Source: Bacteroides sp. GM023
Lineage (GTDB): Bacteria; Bacteroidota; Bacteroidia; Bacteroidales; Bacteroidaceae
Assembly (NCBI RefSeq): GCF_014750685.1
Contig: NZ_JAAXGE010000011.1
Coordinates: forward strand, 1-64,000
DNA: 64,000 nt
Direction of reading: 5' to 3'
Numbering within the stretch: position 1 is the stretch's first letter; each line of letters opens with the position of its first letter. Position numbers and translations under genes: made by a program. The notes beneath the pieces are model-generated. The model was not told the DNA's origin, did not search any database, and was given only the letters and a program-made list of their open reading frames with translations. Below are positions 1-8,168 of this stretch, piece by piece.

Positions 1-24
1 TGGTGTGAGAGGTCGGAAAATGAA

Positions 25-59
25 AGTAGGAAGAAAACTACTTTTATTTTCCTCCTACT
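25..59. terminator. Terminator-like hairpin at the left edge
   Basis: Arms at 25-37 and 47-59 pair over 13 positions with one mismatch around a 9-nt loop. It lies just beyond the stop of the leftward sigma-factor operon and could end that transcript or one arriving from outside the window. Direction is not certain. Confidence 0.5.
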
Positions 60-164
60 CGATATGGGAATTGCCCTTGTCTGTCTGTCAAGAACGGCGT
101 TTTCTCTTTCCGTCTTCCTTCCTTGTCAACAGGGACTGTTAAATATTAACTTTTTCGTACTGTT

Positions 165-494
165 TTATGCCAACGAAGCCACTTTACGTGTCGCCATAAA
201 CAGCAGGACGACGGTAGCGATAATAATTGATTTCGGGTCAAGGCTTGTAGCGCCATGATTAATCATACCGACGAACACTTCCCTGATGGTTCCCCAAGCA
301 GCTTCCAAACCGCCCAGCCAAACGAAAAGTACAGTTGCAATCGCCATTACGAAAGCACTCCAAAGACGTGCCAACCGATAGCTGCGGTCGGGCAAGTGGT
401 GCATGACACGGCGACTGAATCCGTTGTCCGCTATTTCCTGCTTGTTTTCTGCGAAGAAATCGCGCAAGAGCTTATCATTGTCTACTTCTTTCAT
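165..494 (-). CDS. Small two-helix membrane protein after an ECF sigma factor (DUF5056-like)
   Basis: 109 residues. A charged cytoplasmic N-terminus (about 1-40) is followed by hydrophobic helices at about 42-62 and 89-104. The start lies 20 bp inside the end of the sigma-factor gene, so the two are translationally coupled. Position and shape suggest an anti-sigma or sigma-associated membrane protein that holds the sigma factor at the membrane. That is inferred from context, since no zinc-binding anti-sigma motif (HxxxCxxC) is visible. It resembles the DUF5056 family of Bacteroides, which has no proven function. Confidence 0.75.
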   Translation of the reverse strand: MKEVDNDKLLRDFFAENKQEIADNGFSRRVMHHLPDRSYRLARLWSAFVMAIATVLFVWLGGLEAAWGTIREVFVGMINHGATSLDPKSIIIATVVLLFMATRKVASLA

Positions 495-1026
495 AACCGT
501 TTTGTTTTAAATACGTTGCTAATTTCTCTTTACCACGCGACAGATGGCTTTTCACCGTCCCTGCCGGTATTCCTGTTATCCCCGCAATCTTGTCGATGCT
601 TACATCTTCCATGTAGAACAACGTGATGCAGGTTCTTTCCACTTCTTTGAGCGTCTTGAGCGACTGGTAGACATCCATTTTCTGACCGAGATTTTCCTGC
701 TCGGTACTGTTGATGGCGTCTATTTCCCTTGTATCCAAGTCAGCCGTCTCTTTCCGGCTGCGAATATAGTCATAAAAAACATTGTATGCAATACGATACA
801 GCCACGTAGAGAAACTTGATAAGTTTCGGAAAGAAGCAATATTCGTATATGCCTTGATGAATGTATCTTGTGCCAAGTCGTCACTCAATTCGCTGTCGCC
901 GCAAGTCAGATTCAGGAAGAACCGCCGGACAGGCGACTGATACTTCCCCACCAACTGGTCGAAGGCCCTGGTGTTCTTGAACACCACGACCTGCGCGACT
1001 AGCGATATATCGTTGAGTTGGCTCAT
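475..1026 (-). CDS. ECF-type RNA polymerase sigma factor
   Basis: 183 residues, normal for a sigma-70 family ECF factor. Region 2 spans about residues 20-90, with the conserved DDLAQDTFIKAY stretch at 49-60 and the -10 recognition helix around STWLYRIAYNVFYDYIR. Region 4 spans about 121-172, with a helix-turn-helix ending GIPAGTVKSHLSRGKEKL that reads the -35 element. Its ATG overlaps the stop of the upstream membrane protein (1023-1026), and its end overlaps the downstream membrane protein, so all three are one leftward operon. No SusC/SusD or FecR-type partner is adjacent, so it is probably an envelope-stress-type factor rather than a PUL regulator. That last point is inference. Confidence 0.93.
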   Translation of the reverse strand: MSQLNDISLVAQVVVFKNTRAFDQLVGKYQSPVRRFFLNLTCGDSELSDDLAQDTFIKAYTNIASFRNLSSFSTWLYRIAYNVFYDYIRSRKETADLDTREIDAINSTEQENLGQKMDVYQSLKTLKEVERTCITLFYMEDVSIDKIAGITGIPAGTVKSHLSRGKEKLATYLKQNGYERSRQ

Positions 1027-1808
1027 TTTTCTTCTTCGGGCTTTTCTTCTGCGTGCTTTCCTTCTTCGTTCCTTGCTTCTTCGTGCTTTGCTTCAGCGTT
1101 CTTTGCTTCATTAAGCCCATTACCTTTCTCTATGGAACCGATATTGCGCATCCAAGCATCGGATGCTTCCGAATTTTTCTTCTGTTTGTCACCAATGATC
1201 CATTGTCCGACTCCCATAAATGCAACTAGCAGTCCGATAGTTCCGATTCCAAATTCCCCTGTGATGGCCCATAAGAAGATGAAAAGTCCGATGCCCGTAA
1301 ATGTATTTTTGATACCTTGTGAGCGTTGGTCGACTGTCCTGTTTTCACGGATAAAGTCTGCCGGTAACGGTTGTCCTGCCGCAAGTGCCTGTTCGGCAAG
1401 GCGATAGCGTGCTTTCCGGTTCTTGTAGCGGAAGAAGAAGATAACGAACAAAATGAAAACCGGAAATCCGAATGTGGCAATTATTGCGATAATTGCTACT
1501 AGAATCCCACCACTAACGGCATCTCCGAAGTTATTGAATGGAAAGTCATCGTCATCCGTATTGATTGAGAAGCTGGCACTACCGTGACTCGTACTGCTTG
1601 AATCAGCGTCAATGTCGGTAGAATCGGCATCCGTAGTGTCTACGCCAACCACTGTCACAGCAGTGTTATTCGCGTCCGCTTTACTACCTTTCTTTACGCT
1701 GACTTTTATGTTCCCGACGGAATCTTGTGTAACAGTCGTATTATTTTGGGCGATAGCCAATGTGCAAGTGGTCAGTACGACCATCAATGCAAGTAGAAAA
1801 TTTTTCAT
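1023..1808 (-). CDS. Membrane protein with exported Asp/Ser-rich N-domain (DUF6249-like)
   Basis: 261 residues. A signal peptide ends near residue 20 (TLAIA/QNN). Residues 21-95 are an exported low-complexity Asp/Thr/Ser domain, followed by hydrophobic segments at about 100-126 and 168-205. The C-terminal tail (about 227-261) is charged and made of five-residue repeats rich in Glu, Lys and Ala. It is the first gene of the operon with the ECF sigma factor, so it may sense envelope state for the sigma system. This is inference, and no enzymatic motif is visible. The tail looks like a recent repeat expansion. Confidence 0.75.
   Translation of the reverse strand: MKNFLLALMVVLTTCTLAIAQNNTTVTQDSVGNIKVSVKKGSKADANNTAVTVVGVDTTDADSTDIDADSSSTSHGSASFSINTDDDDFPFNNFGDAVSGGILVAIIAIIATFGFPVFILFVIFFFRYKNRKARYRLAEQALAAGQPLPADFIRENRTVDQRSQGIKNTFTGIGLFIFLWAITGEFGIGTIGLLVAFMGVGQWIIGDKQKKNSEASDAWMRNIGSIEKGNGLNEAKNAEAKHEEARNEEGKHAEEKPEEEK
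1032..1106 (-). repeat. Five degenerate 15-bp tandem repeats at a gene 3' end
   Basis: Read on the minus strand, 75 bp encode AKNAE, AKHEE, ARNEE, GKHAE and EKPEE, the C-terminal tail of the membrane protein at 1023-1808. The period is a multiple of three, so frame is kept if copy number changes. Confidence 0.8.
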
Positions 1809-1882
1809 ATAAATAGTTTTTTAATTTGTTTCTTTGTCTGTTAGACGTAGTTAATATCCAAGAAAGTTGCAAAGAGACGAAA

Positions 1883-1890
1883 TATTTTTG
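1883..1890 (+). promoter_or_regulatory. -7 box (TATTTTTG) for the rRNA methyltransferase gene
   Basis: Exact match to the Bacteroides TAnnTTTG element, 26 nt before the ATG at 1917. The predicted leader is about 20 nt, which supports that start. Confidence 0.6.
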
Positions 1891-1916
1891 ATATTTGCGA
1901 AAATTAATAAACGAAA

Positions 1917-3566
1917 ATGAATTTACCCGCTTCTTTCATAGATTACACCCGCTCTTTATTGGGCGACGAAGAATACGACAAACTGGCTGCTGCCTTGCAA
2001 CAGGAACCGCCTGTCAGCATAAGATTGAATAATGGAAAAGCTTCATCCTCTATACCCCATTCTTCATTAAACAAAGTCCCTTGGGCTTCCGAAGGATTCT
2101 ATCTTGATGAGCGTCTTACGTTTACGTTCGACCCTCTGTTTCATGCAGGCTGTTATTATGTTCAAGAAGCGTCTTCCATGTTTGTAGAACAAGTGCTCCG
2201 ACAGTATGTCACAGAACCGGTGGTGATGTTGGACTTATGTGCTGCTCCCGGTGGAAAATCGACTCATGCCCGCAGTGTGCTTCCTGAAGGAAGTCTGCTG
2301 GTTGCCAATGAAGTTATCAGAAACCGTTCGCAGATTTTGGCGGAGAACCTCACTAAGTGGGGACACCCGGATGTAGTGGTAACCAATAATGACCCTGCTG
2401 ACTTTTCATCTTTACCCTCTTTCTTTGATGTGATTTTGACTGATGTTCCCTGTTCGGGCGAAGGTATGTTCCGTAAAGACCCCGTGGCAGTTGAAGAATG
2501 GAGTCCGGAAAATGTAGCGATATGCTGGCAACGGCAACGGAGAATTATCGCAGATATTTGGCCTAGCTTGAAACCTGGTGGAATCCTTATATATAGTACA
2601 TGTACGTATAATACAAAAGAAGATGAAGAAAACGTTCGTTGGATTCAGCAAGAATTTGGGGCAGAACCGTTGGCTCTTGAGGTAGGGAAGGACTGGAATA
2701 TTACAGGAAATCTTTTACGGGACGAGTCTAACAATTCGAAGCTGTTAAGAAATTCAGAAGATTTGGGGATTGCAGGAAATTTTGAGAACTCAGAGACTGC
2801 AAGAGGTTCTGAAAATTCAAAGAATACAAGAAATTATGTAGATTCAGAGAACGCAATAGGTTCTGTGAACTCAGAGACTACAATAGATTCCGCAAATTCA
2901 AGGGCTGCAAGAAGTTCGGAGAACTCCGTGCAAAAAGCGCCAGTCTACCATTTCTTCCCCCATAAAACCAAAGGCGAAGGCTTTTTCTTAGCCGCCCTTC
3001 GCAAACCGGAAACGGAAGAAGACGCCACACCCGCTTTTTCTTTTGCTAAAGGCAAAACTTCAAAGAAAAAGGATAAGAAAAGTGGAGCAACGCCGTCACT
3101 TGTCACCAAAGAACATCTGAATGTAGCCAAGAGCTGGTTGAATGAAGAGGAATCCGCCGGTTATCTATTATCCACAGAGGGAACAACCATTCAAATCTTC
3201 CCACAACAATACGCTGACGAACTGGCGGCGATGAAGCAAAGCCTGAAAATCGTGTCGGCAGGTGTCGGAGTGGGAGAGGTGAAAGGAAAAGATTTAATCC
3301 CCGACCATGCTTTGGCAATGAGTTCCGCACTGCTGCGCCGCACAGCTTTTGCGACCGAAGAAGTAACTTACGAACAAGCGATTGCCTACTTACGAAAAGA
3401 GGCCATTACCTTATCGGTAACAGCCCCTCGCGGTTATGTTTTACTTACCTATCGGAATATCCCTCTCGGCTTCGTAAAGAATATCGGCAACCGTGCAAAT
3501 AATCTTTATCCGCAAGAGTGGCGTATCCGAAGCGGATATTTACCGGATGAGATAAAAACATTATAG
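1917..3566 (+). CDS. rsmF: 16S rRNA m5C methyltransferase, RsmF/NOL1-NOP2-Sun family
   Basis: 549 residues, longer than usual for RsmF (about 470). It transfers a methyl group from S-adenosylmethionine to cytosine C5 of 16S rRNA. The SAM-binding motif DLCAAPGGKS lies at 106-115. The two RsmF/RsmB-type cysteines are in DVPCSGEG (C179) and STCTYN (C229, the catalytic nucleophile). A C-terminal domain (about 385-549) contains the PUA-like region ending in LGFVKNIGNRANNLYPQEW. The extra length is a Ser/Asn/Glu-rich linker at about 273-337 built from 27-bp repeats; it lies between the catalytic and C-terminal domains and probably does not disturb either fold. The gene ends 6 bp inside the convergent TolC-like gene. 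Confidence 0.92.
   Translation: MNLPASFIDYTRSLLGDEEYDKLAAALQQEPPVSIRLNNGKASSSIPHSSLNKVPWASEGFYLDERLTFTFDPLFHAGCYYVQEASSMFVEQVLRQYVTEPVVMLDLCAAPGGKSTHARSVLPEGSLLVANEVIRNRSQILAENLTKWGHPDVVVTNNDPADFSSLPSFFDVILTDVPCSGEGMFRKDPVAVEEWSPENVAICWQRQRRIIADIWPSLKPGGILIYSTCTYNTKEDEENVRWIQQEFGAEPLALEVGKDWNITGNLLRDESNNSKLLRNSEDLGIAGNFENSETARGSENSKNTRNYVDSENAIGSVNSETTIDSANSRAARSSENSVQKAPVYHFFPHKTKGEGFFLAALRKPETEEDATPAFSFAKGKTSKKKDKKSGATPSLVTKEHLNVAKSWLNEEESAGYLLSTEGTTIQIFPQQYADELAAMKQSLKIVSAGVGVGEVKGKDLIPDHALAMSSALLRRTAFATEEVTYEQAIAYLRKEAITLSVTAPRGYVLLTYRNIPLGFVKNIGNRANNLYPQEWRIRSGYLPDEIKTL
2733..2921 (+). repeat. Seven degenerate 27-bp tandem repeats inside rsmF
   Basis: Residues 273-335 divide into seven 9-residue units: NSKLLRNSE, DLGIAGNFE, NSETARGSE, NSKNTRNYV, DSENAIGSV, NSETTIDSA and NSRAARSSE, plus a partial NS. 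Units share an Asn-Ser start and an amide/acidic end. DNA identity between units is moderate, as expected for an old expansion. Confidence 0.85.
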
Positions 3567-4754
3567 TTTACTCTTGTAAATCCGTGCCATCGCTTTCTGA
3601 TACTGATTCTCCAGTTGCAGATAGTTTTGGTGACTTTGATAGATTACAGATACTTCTACGAAGTACTCAATCATACTGATTTGCCCGCCGGTCAACGCCT
3701 GCTTCAGCAATGCCAAGTCTTGTTGTGACTGGAAAGTCTTGCTGTACTCTTCCATCGAAGCGTGCAGCGCTTTGGCTTCGCGGTAAAGCTGTGCCAGTTC
3801 GGATTCCACTTGCAATGTTGCGTTATCCTTTTGCAAGTCGATATTCAGCGCTTGCGCTTTGGCAATCTTTACCTTATTCCGGTTTTCGAAAAGCGGGAAA
3901 GAAAAGCCGACTACCACGCCATTGAACGGTACTCCCGTCTCCGTATTCCGTCGGTAACCCAGCTCCAGTTTCGGCAACCACTGAGACTTATTGACAGCAA
4001 TCTGTTTGCGGGCAACCAAACTTTCGTTGCCGAGAGCCATCAACGTGCGGTCTGCGGACATCATTTCGGATTTCAGAATCTGATAGTCAGACGGGAAAGG
4101 CACAGACGGGTATTGATTTTCCTCGAAAACTACCGGGATATTTCCGTTCAACGTATTCAGCTCCTGCAACTTATTGCGAAGTGCCGTTTCGTTCAGCGAC
4201 GTTTCCGTCTTAACGTTCAACAGTTCCAAATTAATCTTATTCGTCTCGAGCGCGTTCGCATCCCCCGTTTGCAGACGTTTGGCATACATCTTCGAGAGCT
4301 CTTCCGCATTACGAAGACGCTCTTCCAGGATATTCTTCTGCTGACGGAGCATAATAATATCCAAGCAAAGTTCTTTCGCCAGCAATAATTTCTCCTGGCG
4401 GAAAACATCTGCCTGACTGTCATAAGCCCCCGCTTTCAAGCGGTTCAACTTATTGCGTGTCACATATAAACTCGGAAAATCGAAGCTCTGTGAAACAACC
4501 AGTTCGCCGATTGTCTCACTCTTATCTTTCGCCCCCCAAAGATGCGCATAAGAAAGTGTAGGGTCAGGCAGATTATTATCCGTTTTAGCTTCCAGTTTTT
4601 GCGACTGAATCAGTTGCCCGTTCGCCTGCAACTCCTTATTATTTGTTTCTATATTTTTTAAAACTTGGTCTATACTGCTCTGCGCCTGCATATTGCCTGT
4701 CAGGGCAAAGAGCGCAGTGGCGGCAAAAGAACTTATAATGATAATTCGTTTCAT
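3561..4754 (-). CDS. cusC: TolC-family outer membrane channel of a metal efflux system
   Basis: 397 residues from the ATG at 4754. A longer reading starts at 4781, but 4754 has a purine-rich ribosome site (AAGAAAG) and begins a clean signal peptide (MKRIIIISSFAATALFAL...). The mature protein is mostly amphipathic helix with the two-fold repeat typical of TolC/CusC periplasmic barrels. It forms the outer membrane duct for the RND pump encoded upstream and is the last gene of the leftward efflux operon. It is shorter than E. coli CusC and lacks an obvious lipobox. Family assignment is firm; the symbol is by role. Confidence 0.85.
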   Translation of the reverse strand: MKRIIIISSFAATALFALTGNMQAQSSIDQVLKNIETNNKELQANGQLIQSQKLEAKTDNNLPDPTLSYAHLWGAKDKSETIGELVVSQSFDFPSLYVTRNKLNRLKAGAYDSQADVFRQEKLLLAKELCLDIIMLRQQKNILEERLRNAEELSKMYAKRLQTGDANALETNKINLELLNVKTETSLNETALRNKLQELNTLNGNIPVVFEENQYPSVPFPSDYQILKSEMMSADRTLMALGNESLVARKQIAVNKSQWLPKLELGYRRNTETGVPFNGVVVGFSFPLFENRNKVKIAKAQALNIDLQKDNATLQVESELAQLYREAKALHASMEEYSKTFQSQQDLALLKQALTGGQISMIEYFVEVSVIYQSHQNYLQLENQYQKAMARIYKSKL

Positions 4755-4799
4755 ACTTTCTTGTTTTTTATAATGTATCACGTTAAATGATAATTTTTA

Positions 4800-4876
4800 G
4801 GCACGGATAACGCGGATTTCACGGTTTTTGGAAATGCGGTTTATAAAACAACCGTGTAATCCGTGTAATCCGTGCC
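4800..4876. repeat. Imperfect inverted repeat between cusC and cusA
   Basis: A 27-nt arm (4800-4826) and its imperfect complement (4850-4876, about 4 mismatches) share the motif CACGGATTACACGGATT, with a 23-nt loop. It would fold as a long hairpin in the operon mRNA and could lower expression of cusC relative to the pump. The role is inferred. Confidence 0.6.
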
Positions 4877-4891
4877 TAAAATGCCTTCATG

Positions 4892-5020
4892 CCGCAAGGA
4901 AATCTTGCTCCAGCGCTACGCTGGCTACTTTGGTACCGCAGGGAAATCTTGCTCCAACGCTACGCTGGCTCCATCGGTGCCGCAGGGGAACTTTGCTCCA
5001 GCGCTACGCTGGCGCTGGAG
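4892..5020. repeat. Three 44-bp tandem repeats overlapping the 3' end of cusA
   Basis: Units begin at 4892, 4936 and 4980 with CCGCARGGRAA and continue through CTTTGCTCC and GCTACGCTGG. The 44-bp period is not a multiple of three, so successive copies encode different residues at the end of the pump gene. A related start (GCCGCAAGGAAATC) recurs at 8135-8148 between cusA and cusB. Confidence 0.85.
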
Positions 5021-8000
5021 CCGGTGCATCAGTAGGTAAACAATTGGGACGATGAAACCGTTCAGGAACGTAGACGTTAACAGTCCGCCCAAGATGACCT
5101 TGGCCATCGGACTCTGTATTTCGTTACCCGGTAAATCGCCGCCCAAAGCCAATGGAATCAATGCCAACGCAGACGACAAAGCCGTCATTAAAATCGGGTT
5201 CAAACGGTCGAGAGAGCCTTGAATCACACTGTCGTAGACATTCAGGCCTTCTTCCTGTTGCAGATGGTTGTAATGACTAATCAGCAACATACCGTTACGA
5301 GTCGCGATACCAAACAGAGAGATAAAACCGATGATGGCGGGGATACTGACCTCACCAGTCGTTATCACCAATGCGAAAACACCACCAATCAACGCAAGCG
5401 GCAGATTCAGCAAAATAACTCCCGACTCTTTTACACTGCGGAACTCATGGTAAAGCAATAAGAAAATGACAGCAATACTGATAAACGAAGTCAGCGCCAA
5501 CGTCCGGCTGGCCGCCTGCTCACTCTCGAACTGTCCGCCATACTCAATATGATACCCTTCGGGCAACTGTACCGACGAATCAATCTCCTTCTGAATATCA
5601 TTCACCACACTGCGCAAGTCACGGTCGGCCACATTGGCAGAAATCACGATTTTCCGTTTCACATTCTCGCGGTTGATGGTATTCGGGCCCATGGCCGACA
5701 CCACTTCTGCCACATAACTCAAAGGAACCTTGCGGCCATCATTCGTATCCACCATCAGATTGCGAATCTTCTCCATCTCGTCGCGGGCATCATCCTTCAC
5801 CTTCACAATCAAATCGAAACTCTTCCCCTGCTCGTAAACTTGCGAAATCACCTTTCCCGCCAAAGCCACATTGACATATTCCGAAAACTCCGGCAGCGTG
5901 ATTCCGAACTTAGCCAACATCTCCCGTTTCGGCTGAATTTTCAACTGCGGACGCTCAATCTGCTGCTCCACATTCAAGTCCGCCACACCGGGAATATCGC
6001 TGATAGCCCCTTTAATCTGATTGCCCAACGAGAACATCTTATTCAAGTCATCCCCGAACAACTTAATCGCGATATTCGCCTTCGTCCCCGACAGCATAGC
6101 GTCGATACGATGGCTGATAGGCTGACCAATTTCAATATTCGCTCCCGTAATCGTTCCCAACTTCTCGCGCACCTCTGCCACCAATTCACCGCGCGGACGG
6201 TCTTTCAATTCAAACGGAGCCTCTATCTCCGACACATTCACGCCCAACGCATGCTCATCCAACTCGGCACGCCCCGTTTTGCGGGCCACCGTCTGTATTT
6301 CCGGAATCGTCATCAACAACTCTTCCGCACGCTGCCCCATTTTATTACTCTCTTCCAGCGAAATACCCGGCAGAGAACTGATATTAATAGTAAACGAACC
6401 CTCATTGAAAGAAGGAAGGAAACTGCGTCCCAGCGTAAAGAACACCCCTAACGCAATGAGAAAGAGCGCAATTGTTCCGCCCAATGTCACCCGCTTGTGT
6501 GCCAACACCCAAGTCAGCGCCTTCCCATAAATACCTTTCATCCAACGCGCCACAAAAGACTCTTTCATCTCCTTATTCGTCTTGTTACTTCCCAACAGAT
6601 ACGAACAAAGCACCGGAGTCAACGTCAGCGCAACCACCGTAGAAGCAAACAGCGCCACGATAAAAGCAATCCCCAGCGGCACGAGCATCCTGCCCTCCAT
6701 GCCACTCAGGAAAAACAACGGCACGAAGCTGACCACAATAATTAGCGTCGAATTAAGAATCGGCATACGCACCTCTTTCGAAGCATTGAAAACCACTTGG
6801 ATTGTACTCAGTCTTTCCGCTTCCGCCTTCAACCGGTTTTCCCGTAGCCGCTTGTACACATTTTCCACGTCGACAATCGCGTCATCCACCAGCGAACCGA
6901 TGGCTATCGCCATACCTCCGAGACTCATCGTGTTGATAGTCAGCCCCATGTAATGCAACGTCAATATGGAAACCAGCAACGAAAGCGGCAATGTCACCAA
7001 TGAAATCAGCGTAGTCCGCACATTCGCCAGGAACAGGAACAGGACGATGACGACAAAAATACCTCCTTCCAAAAGCGACTTCTTCACATTGCCGATGGAA
7101 CTCTCGATAAAACGGCTCTGACGGAAAATATCCGTTGACACCTTCACGTCCGGCGGCAGATTCTTCTGAAGGTCTTTCAAAGACGCCTCCAGTTTGTCCG
7201 TCAACTCCAGCGTACTGGTGGCAGGCTGTTTGGTAACGGTCATTAGCACCGCCGGTTTGCCACGTTCCGAAGCCGTACCCAGTTTCGGGGCTTTCGGGCC
7301 GATGGTCACATTCGCAATATCTTCCAGCGTGACAGGGAAACTGTTCACCGTCTTCACCACCGCTTTGCCGAGCTGTTCGGTCTGCGTGGTGGACAGTACG
7401 CCACGTACAATATACTCATTTCCAAACTCATAGAGCACACCACCGTTCGCGTTCAGGTTCATATCCTGCGTCACGGCCATGACTTCGCCCATCGAGATGC
7501 CATAGTGGCGCATCCGTTCCGGGTCCAATTGAATCTGATATTCTTTAATATCTCCACCGAGCACAGCTACCTGCGCCACACCACCGGTAGACAGCAGACG
7601 GGGACGAATCGTCCAGTCGGCAATGGTCCGAAGGTCGAGCATCGAAGTCGAATCGGCAGTCAGTCCGACGATAAGCATTTCGCCCAGGATAGAAGATTGT
7701 GGGCCGAGAGTCGGCTTGCCGACATTGACTGGCAGCGATTCGCTGACTACCGCCAGCTTTTCGCTTACAATCTGGCGGGCAAGATAAATATCTGTCCCCC
7801 AGTCGAACTCCACCCACACAACAGAAAAACCATTGGTAGAAGAAGAACGCACACGACGTACACCGGTAGCGCCGTTTACGGCAGTTTCAACAGGGAAAGT
7901 GACGAGTTGTTCAACTTCCTCGGCAGCCATGCCGTTCGCTTCGGTCATGATGACCACCGTGGGGGCGTTGAGGTCGGGGAATACGTCTACTTCCGTATGC

Positions 8001-8095
8001 ATGGCGGTGTATGTCCCCGCGATGAGCAGGAGAATAGCCGCACAGAGTACAACCAAACGGTTGTGCAGGGAGTAATGTATAATTTTATTAAGCAT
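4925..8095 (-). CDS. cusA: Heavy-metal efflux RND pump, CusA/CzcA family
   Basis: 1056 residues, the usual size. It is an inner membrane proton antiporter that moves metal ions from periplasm or cytoplasm into the tripartite channel. The N-terminus shows the first transmembrane helix and the conserved DVFPDLNAPTVVIMTEANG stretch. The helix-4 motif SLVDDAIVDVENVYKRLRE (about 400-420) marks the heavy-metal (HME) class rather than a drug pump. Twelve helices in two halves can be traced. The last 25 or so residues (AKFPCGTDGASVALEQDF...) are encoded by the 44-bp repeats and are not family sequence. The ion cannot be decided here: Cu/Ag or Zn/Co/Cd are all possible. Confidence 0.93.
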   Translation of the reverse strand: MLNKIIHYSLHNRLVVLCAAILLLIAGTYTAMHTEVDVFPDLNAPTVVIMTEANGMAAEEVEQLVTFPVETAVNGATGVRRVRSSSTNGFSVVWVEFDWGTDIYLARQIVSEKLAVVSESLPVNVGKPTLGPQSSILGEMLIVGLTADSTSMLDLRTIADWTIRPRLLSTGGVAQVAVLGGDIKEYQIQLDPERMRHYGISMGEVMAVTQDMNLNANGGVLYEFGNEYIVRGVLSTTQTEQLGKAVVKTVNSFPVTLEDIANVTIGPKAPKLGTASERGKPAVLMTVTKQPATSTLELTDKLEASLKDLQKNLPPDVKVSTDIFRQSRFIESSIGNVKKSLLEGGIFVVIVLFLFLANVRTTLISLVTLPLSLLVSILTLHYMGLTINTMSLGGMAIAIGSLVDDAIVDVENVYKRLRENRLKAEAERLSTIQVVFNASKEVRMPILNSTLIIVVSFVPLFFLSGMEGRMLVPLGIAFIVALFASTVVALTLTPVLCSYLLGSNKTNKEMKESFVARWMKGIYGKALTWVLAHKRVTLGGTIALFLIALGVFFTLGRSFLPSFNEGSFTINISSLPGISLEESNKMGQRAEELLMTIPEIQTVARKTGRAELDEHALGVNVSEIEAPFELKDRPRGELVAEVREKLGTITGANIEIGQPISHRIDAMLSGTKANIAIKLFGDDLNKMFSLGNQIKGAISDIPGVADLNVEQQIERPQLKIQPKREMLAKFGITLPEFSEYVNVALAGKVISQVYEQGKSFDLIVKVKDDARDEMEKIRNLMVDTNDGRKVPLSYVAEVVSAMGPNTINRENVKRKIVISANVADRDLRSVVNDIQKEIDSSVQLPEGYHIEYGGQFESEQAASRTLALTSFISIAVIFLLLYHEFRSVKESGVILLNLPLALIGGVFALVITTGEVSIPAIIGFISLFGIATRNGMLLISHYNHLQQEEGLNVYDSVIQGSLDRLNPILMTALSSALALIPLALGGDLPGNEIQSPMAKVILGGLLTSTFLNGFIVPIVYLLMHRLQRQRSAGAKFPCGTDGASVALEQDFPAVPK

Positions 8096-8168
8096 GATAA
8101 TTCATTAGTTGAGTTATAAAAAAAGGATAGATGCGCCGCAAGGAAATCCGGCTGCGGCACGTTGCCGA

